Of a stretch of DNA of 64,000 bases, positions 60,932 to 64,000 are shown piece by piece. The DNA lies in assembly GCA_012729475.1 (NCBI GenBank), contig JAAYDB010000021.1:1-64000 (forward strand), in the 5' to 3' direction. Below the pieces are notes generated by a model. The model was not told where the DNA came from. It ran no database searches and worked only from the letters and a program-made list of their open reading frames with translations. The stretch is from Bacteroidota bacterium (GTDB taxonomy: Bacteria > Bacteroidota > Bacteroidia > Bacteroidales > VadinHA17). The position numbers and the translations under genes are program-made. Position 1 is the stretch's first letter, and each line of letters begins with the position of its first letter.

Positions 60932-63595
60932 CTACCTGTGTCCAATGTTTTTAAGATAATTATCACTGAAGAAGAGCAGGTACTGTTCGGGATTGGCTTC
61001 CCTGTTCAGTACAGTGAGATTTTCATCGCTGATGATAAAGGAGAACATTCTTATTTCTTTATTATTTCTAATGTGTTCCCGGATATTGAAATTATGATAA
61101 TATTCTATTGCTTCGGTATAGTTTTTAAATCCTGATACATTGATCATTATGAAATCACTTCCCATCAGTGTTCCTTCGGTACGGTAATTCATGTTGGTAT
61201 ATGTATCTATGTTATAGCTAATTACATCGAAGGCTGCCTGGTTGATATCAAAAGCCGGATCGGTTATAATCAAAGAGAAGGTATGAGTGCGGGCAGTATC
61301 AATTCTGAACAGTTCACGGGCGATCTCCTTGTCTTCTTCTATTTTTAGCTCCGGCACTGACTGGTCGAGGAAGGATATTATCTCAGCTGCCCTGATACTT
61401 TCTTCACTGGAAGGCCATTGTTTTATAACCGTGGAAAGTTCTCCCCTGAAATCTCTCTCGTTACTTATACGGGCAGTGATATATGCTTTAAGAAGTTGGA
61501 ATTTAGGTGCGAGGGTTTCCTGACTGTATTTTGTCAATCCTTCTTCACAGAGAGAGAGGGCCGACGAATAATTTTCTCCGGTGTACAGCCCGTATGCTTT
61601 AGCATATAATTCTTCAGCTTCCCTGGTCTCAGCCTGTTTCTTTTTGAAATAATCCGGGTCAGACAGTATCAGGGCATATTCTGTTTCAGGATATTTTTCA
61701 AGGAGCCGTTGCCGGTATGTTTCAGCCAGGGCTTTATTACCGTCAAGATTGGTCCTGTACAGTAAGTAGAGCGCCTCAGGCACCATTGAATGTGAAGGAT
61801 ATCTTTTCAGGATATTTTCAAACATTTCTGAAGCGTTTTGCGGGTCGGATATTTTTTCTGCATAAGCTTTTCCTGCATTCAGGTAGGCATTGGCTATCCG
61901 GTCATTTGAGATGGCAAGCAGGGAATCGGTCAGAGGCAGATTACGGAGATAAAATTCCGGACTTTTATAGTCGGCAACAGCAGTCAGGGTGTCCTGATCC
62001 ATTGATTCCGGACCATTATTGTATTCATCCGTATGTGAAAGGGATACGCTTGCTTTATTTGACCTCCTCCAGTTATTTTCCAGATCTCTGTCGCCATAGC
62101 GTCTACGGAACTCAGTCCTTCCAAATGTAAGAGCCGACTGATTATAGAAATACCATTTTCCTTCCTGTTCAATGTTATCCTGAAAACGCATCTGGTTTTC
62201 GTAATACTGTCCTATGTTGAAACGGTCAGCATATTCTGAAGGTCTTCCTTCATTCTCCGATTGTATTATCTCATTTATTATGGAAGTAATATATTTATTT
62301 CTTTCATTTTCAGACATAGCAGCGACTTTTTGCAGACTGTCTTCAGTCTGTATTATGGTCAGCTGGGATACAACAGCGTTTAAGTTTTGTGATCTTGTTT
62401 TGAACATCTGGTAATCAGGATGTTGTTGATCAAGGAAATAGACAGTGCTGTCATAATACTTACCTGCCCTCATAAGATCATTTTTTTCAAAATAATGATT
62501 TGCGAGAGAGAGATATGAACGTCCTTTCTGATTCTCATTACCAGATGTGGATGCAACAGATTTTCTGAGGTAGGCTATGGCTTCCTGTTCCTTGCCTTCT
62601 TTCATCGACAGATTGGCAAGAGCATAATATATCTGGTCAAGATAATCCTTATTCTTGCTGTTTTTCAGCATTTTTTCAAGCTGTTTGCGGATATCTGCAG
62701 GATTCCCGGTGTTGACGTCAAAGACTCCGGCGATATTAATACGGGCATTAAATTCAACATCGTAGGGAGGATTCATCCGTGTTACTTTCTTATACAGATC
62801 GATAGCACGCAATGAATTTCCTTCAAGTCCGTTTATCTGGGCAAGGAGGTAAGTAAGTCTGTATTTCTGTCTCTTTCCGGAAACCAGTCCGCTTGCAATA
62901 TCGAGAGGTTGAATAGCTTCTGAATATTTCTTTTGTTTTATGAAATGATCTGCCAGGGTTGTATAGTACATCGCCCTTAAGGGCTTTTTGGCTTTTTCCG
63001 GAATGGCCAGTTCATTAAGCAGGCGAAAAGCCTCAGGGTATTTTCCTGCTTCGTTATATATTCTTGCAAGCCATATAGTTGCTTCCGTTCTTATAAGCGG
63101 GTCGTTTGCCTCTCTTATGGAATAGCTAAAAACTGTTTCAGCTTCATCGAATTCATGTTTATAAAAGCGCGCTTTCCCTATCAGAAGGTAACTGTCGTCA
63201 ACCCATTCATTGTATTCTTTCCGGTTGAGGAGATCAGTTTCTATATCTGATTCTCTCCCTTTTGTCTCAGGCCGTGCAGTAATGGATTTAAGAGAGATAA
63301 GCTTTGAAGCTTTCTGAATGGCAATTTCCATGTCTGCTGCACACAATGAAGCAGTGGAAGGATCACTGAATTCAAAAACCTTCAGAAGGTCTCCATAATC
63401 ATCCTCATATTGATTGGAAATTTTCAGCAATCCAGCCTTAAAGCTTTCATTTCCATTGAAATAGATATTGTATTTAGCAGTCAGGCCATGGTACAGACGT
63501 GTTGCACTGGTATTTTTCTCTACTGAACAGCTAACAGGCAGGAGAAGTAACAACGACCAGGCAAGTAACTTATATGATGCTTTGACAAAAGTCAA
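60932..63595 (-). CDS. porW: PorW/SprE-type TPR lipoprotein of the T9SS
   Basis: Lipobox LLPVSCS; TRLYHGLTAKYNIYFNGNESFKAG; multiple TPR-like repeats. Confidence 0.85.
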   Translation of the reverse strand: MTFVKASYKLLAWSLLLLLPVSCSVEKNTSATRLYHGLTAKYNIYFNGNESFKAGLLKISNQYEDDYGDLLKVFEFSDPSTASLCAADMEIAIQKASKLISLKSITARPETKGRESDIETDLLNRKEYNEWVDDSYLLIGKARFYKHEFDEAETVFSYSIREANDPLIRTEATIWLARIYNEAGKYPEAFRLLNELAIPEKAKKPLRAMYYTTLADHFIKQKKYSEAIQPLDIASGLVSGKRQKYRLTYLLAQINGLEGNSLRAIDLYKKVTRMNPPYDVEFNARINIAGVFDVNTGNPADIRKQLEKMLKNSKNKDYLDQIYYALANLSMKEGKEQEAIAYLRKSVASTSGNENQKGRSYLSLANHYFEKNDLMRAGKYYDSTVYFLDQQHPDYQMFKTRSQNLNAVVSQLTIIQTEDSLQKVAAMSENERNKYITSIINEIIQSENEGRPSEYADRFNIGQYYENQMRFQDNIEQEGKWYFYNQSALTFGRTEFRRRYGDRDLENNWRRSNKASVSLSHTDEYNNGPESMDQDTLTAVADYKSPEFYLRNLPLTDSLLAISNDRIANAYLNAGKAYAEKISDPQNASEMFENILKRYPSHSMVPEALYLLYRTNLDGNKALAETYRQRLLEKYPETEYALILSDPDYFKKKQAETREAEELYAKAYGLYTGENYSSALSLCEEGLTKYSQETLAPKFQLLKAYITARISNERDFRGELSTVIKQWPSSEESIRAAEIISFLDQSVPELKIEEDKEIARELFRIDTARTHTFSLIITDPAFDINQAAFDVISYNIDTYTNMNYRTEGTLMGSDFIMINVSGFKNYTEAIEYYHNFNIREHIRNNKEIRMFSFIISDENLTVLNREANPEQYLLFFSDNYLKNIGHR

Positions 63596-63674
63596 TATAC
63601 AACTTTTAATACTATAAACTGACTAATCACAGATTATAGTATTCAAAGGTAATTAAATTTGGAGTGTTGTTATA

Positions 63675-63914
63675 TCAGACGGAGACAACTCTTTTTATTT
63701 CGGGTACTTCTTTTATCACTGCCTGTTCAACCCCGGCTTTAAGTGTCTGCATACTGAAAGGGCAACCCTGGCAGGCTCCTTTAAGCTTAACCTTCACTTC
63801 CAGATCATCGGTGACTTCTATTAATTCAATATCGCCGCCATCTGACTGAAGATAAGGTCTTACTTTGTCGAGCACCTCTGTGACGCGTTCTTTTATTGTT
63901 TTGGTTTCTGACAT
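63675..63914 (-). CDS. NifU C-terminal-domain Fe-S scaffold protein
   Basis: VRPYLQSDGGDIELIEV; LKGACQGCPFSMQTLKAGVE (CxxC). Confidence 0.93.
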   Translation of the reverse strand: MSETKTIKERVTEVLDKVRPYLQSDGGDIELIEVTDDLEVKVKLKGACQGCPFSMQTLKAGVEQAVIKEVPEIKRVVSV

Positions 63915-64000
63915 TTTTTATCTGTTTATTTATTGATATTTACTTTTTCTGTGGGTTTTTCTTCAAGGTTTCTTTTATTGACTCTTTTAACCAGTTCTCC

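Noticed and set aside
63926-64000. 3' end of an upstream minus-strand gene at the right edge
   Set aside because: Two frames stay open to the edge (ending ...ENWLKESIKETLKKNPQKK* or ...VNKRNLEEKPTEKVNINK*); too short to choose a frame or assign a family.

Overview
This is a 64 kb chromosomal window from a Bacteroidetes (probably Bacteroidales-like) genome, dense with about 51 coding genes. I saw no tRNA, rRNA, CRISPR array or mobile element. Most genes are housekeeping: metH (cut by the left edge), metF, metK, asnS, rpoN, rbfA, trpS, topA, a class A PBP, radA, panC/panD, glmS, metG, ald, tsaE and mlaEF. The accessory theme is the Type IX secretion system (T9SS): a porP-gldKLMN operon, a porW-porX-tsaE block and a stand-alone gldA. 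A wbpE-wbpD-wbpB-galE-rfbB operon makes the kind of di-N-acetylated glucuronic acid sugar implicated in T9SS cargo anchoring in Porphyromonas. Points I consider most worth a second look: (1) a near-identical intergenic GTTGAAGAA-type repeat at two distant loci; (2) an arginase-fold protein next to the T9SS/topA block whose metal ligands are largely lost; (3) a half-length glycogen-synthase homologue lacking the KxGGL motif and the C-terminal GT-B domain; (4) a variant S-box-like leader before metK; (5) a nested palindrome overlapping the metG promoter; (6) a structured trpS leader with small ORFs; (7) a HU-SPOR fusion protein. No database searches or folding were run. Family calls rest on reading the translated proteins and recognising motifs.
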